Positions 62,779-64,000 of a stretch of 64,000 bases of DNA are shown piece by piece. Under the pieces are notes generated by a model that searched no databases, was not told the origin of the DNA, and saw only the letters and a list, made by a program, of their open reading frames with translations. Every line of letters starts with the position of its first letter. Within the stretch, counting starts at the first letter, position 1. Position numbers and translations under genes: made by a program. Origin of the DNA: Thermosulfurimonas sp. F29 (lineage in GTDB: Bacteria > Desulfobacterota > Thermodesulfobacteria > Thermodesulfobacteriales > Thermodesulfobacteriaceae); contig NZ_JAIFYA010000001.1 of the NCBI RefSeq assembly GCF_019688735.1, forward strand, positions 496,001 through 560,000. The letters are read 5' to 3'.

Positions 62779-64000
62779 ATGAAAAATTGTTTTGATCCCC
62801 GCGTACTGGATCTCCTTCCCGACGGGGTGATGGTGCTGGATGCCGAGGGGAGGATTCTTTACGCCAATTCCGCCATGGCCGAGATCCTGCGAAAGCCCCT
62901 TCCGGAGATCCTGGGGGGATACTGCTACAAACTCGTTCACGGCACGGAGACCCGGCCCTCCTTCTGCGTTCAGATGCGCATGGAGGCAGAAATGCGGCCC
63001 ATCGTGGAGGAATTTTACGAGCCCCACCTGGGGACCTGGCTCTGGGTATATGCGGCCCCGGTAAAGAACGAAAAGGGATGTTGCGTGGCCTGTTTTCATC
63101 TCACCCGGAATATTTCCAGGGAGGAAAAGGGATTTGTTGGTAATTATCTCTTTGCCAGGATTGTGGAAACCCTTCCCGGTTTTTTCTACCTTTCGGATCG
63201 AAACTATCGCATTCTTGCGGCCAATCGTCGGTTCAAGGAATGGGTGGGGAAGGATCCCACGGGCAGACTCTGTTATGAGGTGATCTACGGGCGGAAAGTT
63301 CCCTGCGACTGGTGCCGGCAGGATGAGGTCTTTGAGGAGGGAAAGGCCCTTCAATGGGAGGCCCGCAATCCCCGGGATCACCGCTGGTATCTGGCGGTCA
63401 ATTCCCCCTTTGACTCTCCCTCCGGAGAGCGCTTCAAGATCGGCCTGATCTTTGACATCCACGAACGAAAGATCCTGGAAGAAAAGCTTTTTCGCCTCTT
63501 CGAGGACAATCCCGCCGGTCTCGCGGTGACGGATTTCGAGGGACGCATCCTTATGGTCAATCGGGCCCTGAGGGCGCTGATGGGTATTGAGGAAAAAGCT
63601 CTTCAGGGAAAAACCGTCTGGGAATATTACCTCCAGCCCGAGGATCGTCATCATTTCATGAAAACCCTGAAGAGAAAAGGAGAAATTTCCGGATACGAAC
63701 TTCAGCTGCGGGATCACCGGGGACGGATTCGGACCGTTTTGGTTTCGGCCAGGGTCTTCGGCGAGGGCGAACACCGGGAGATCTGGAGCACGGTCCAGGA
63801 CATCACCGCCCTCAAGGAGGCCGAGGCGGCCCTGGCCGAAAGCGAGGCCCGTTTCCGGACCCTGGCGGAAAACGCCCCGCTGGCGGTAATCCTCATGGAC
63901 GATGTCGGACGCATAACCTACTTCAACCCCATGGCCGAGAGGATCTTCGGCTGGATGGAGCGCGAGGTGCTGGGGAAGGAGCTTCATTTAGTTCTGGCCC
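62779..64000 (+). CDS. PAS-domain sensor protein, truncated by window end
   Basis: Reads MKNCFDPRVLDLLPDGVMVLDAEGRILYANSAMAEILR..., a PAS domain, then a second PAS-like domain (IVETLPGFFYLSDRNYRIL) with clustered cysteines (CYEVIYGRKVPCDWCRQD), a third (LFRLFEDNPAGLAVTDFEGRI) and a fourth beginning RFRTLAENAPLAVILMDD near the end. Cysteine-containing PAS modules could bind metal or haem. The downstream output domain (kinase, GGDEF or other) lies beyond 64000. Confidence 0.85.
   Translation, partial: MKNCFDPRVLDLLPDGVMVLDAEGRILYANSAMAEILRKPLPEILGGYCYKLVHGTETRPSFCVQMRMEAEMRPIVEEFYEPHLGTWLWVYAAPVKNEKGCCVACFHLTRNISREEKGFVGNYLFARIVETLPGFFYLSDRNYRILAANRRFKEWVGKDPTGRLCYEVIYGRKVPCDWCRQDEVFEEGKALQWEARNPRDHRWYLAVNSPFDSPSGERFKIGLIFDIHERKILEEKLFRLFEDNPAGLAVTDFEGRILMVNRALRALMGIEEKALQGKTVWEYYLQPEDRHHFMKTLKRKGEISGYELQLRDHRGRIRTVLVSARVFGEGEHREIWSTVQDITALKEAEAALAESEARFRTLAENAPLAVILMDDVGRITYFNPMAERIFGWMEREVLGKELHLVLA

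Overview
The window is a chromosomal segment of a Gram-negative, probably thermophilic bacterium. LpxC, an RlpA lipoprotein, lipobox proteins and a CsgG-like lipoprotein indicate an outer membrane. The core DNA is GC-rich, with frequent GTG/TTG starts and tightly overlapping genes. Several families, including the uncharacterised 4127-4501 protein, point towards Desulfobacterota/Thermodesulfobacteria. That placement is an inference from gene style; there is no rRNA here to confirm it.

Layout. 1-15236 is housekeeping: an M48 peptidase, a PrmA-like methyltransferase, coaX and an S66 LD-carboxypeptidase run on the plus strand. A CsgG-like lipoprotein and a degenerate GGDEF protein diverge from a shared palindromic promoter region. 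A minus-strand cluster follows (prmA, CGGC protein, ribE, scpB, a hypothetical gene, cutA). Then come an FG-GAP protein, recN, a PP-loop tRNA-thiolase-like gene and a DUF62 enzyme.

15500-39650 is an accessory island lying between tRNA-Asn and tRNA-Arg. It contains an IS1634-type element, a truncated serine recombinase whose end reads into tRNA-Asn, a broken IS481-type element, an excisionase-like gene and an intact tyrosine integrase next to tRNA-Arg. Inside is a candidate anti-phage cassette: a 1381-aa adenine methyltransferase, a SNF2-type helicase, a divergently transcribed 1704-aa helicase carrying DUF1998 and a nuclease-like C-terminus, a PIN toxin-antitoxin pair, and three AT-rich unknown genes, one of which looks like a PD-(D/E)XK nuclease. 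Its content resembles class 1 DISARM (DrmMI, DrmD, DrmA/DrmB), but with a single-chain, Druantia-DruE-sized DUF1998 helicase and extra genes. A second candidate, 36452-38260, fuses a TcmP-like methyltransferase-fold domain to a three-cysteine radical-SAM-like domain.

39686-64000 returns to core genes: leuCD, a DUF434 gene, yebC-ruvCAB-panB, a SlyD-type FKBP, lpxC, era, a hydantoinase/oxoprolinase subunit with small membrane proteins and a YfcE phosphoesterase, a P-type ATPase, fapA with a CZB-like partner, a PfkB kinase, tldD, dedA, an FmdB-type zinc ribbon, rnc, rlpA, a membrane protein, a 5-formyl-THF cyclo-ligase homologue and a PAS sensor cut by the window end. A near-perfect ParB-binding parS site lies in the last codons of the cyclo-ligase gene, suggesting proximity to the replication origin. 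No rRNA genes and no CRISPR array were seen.
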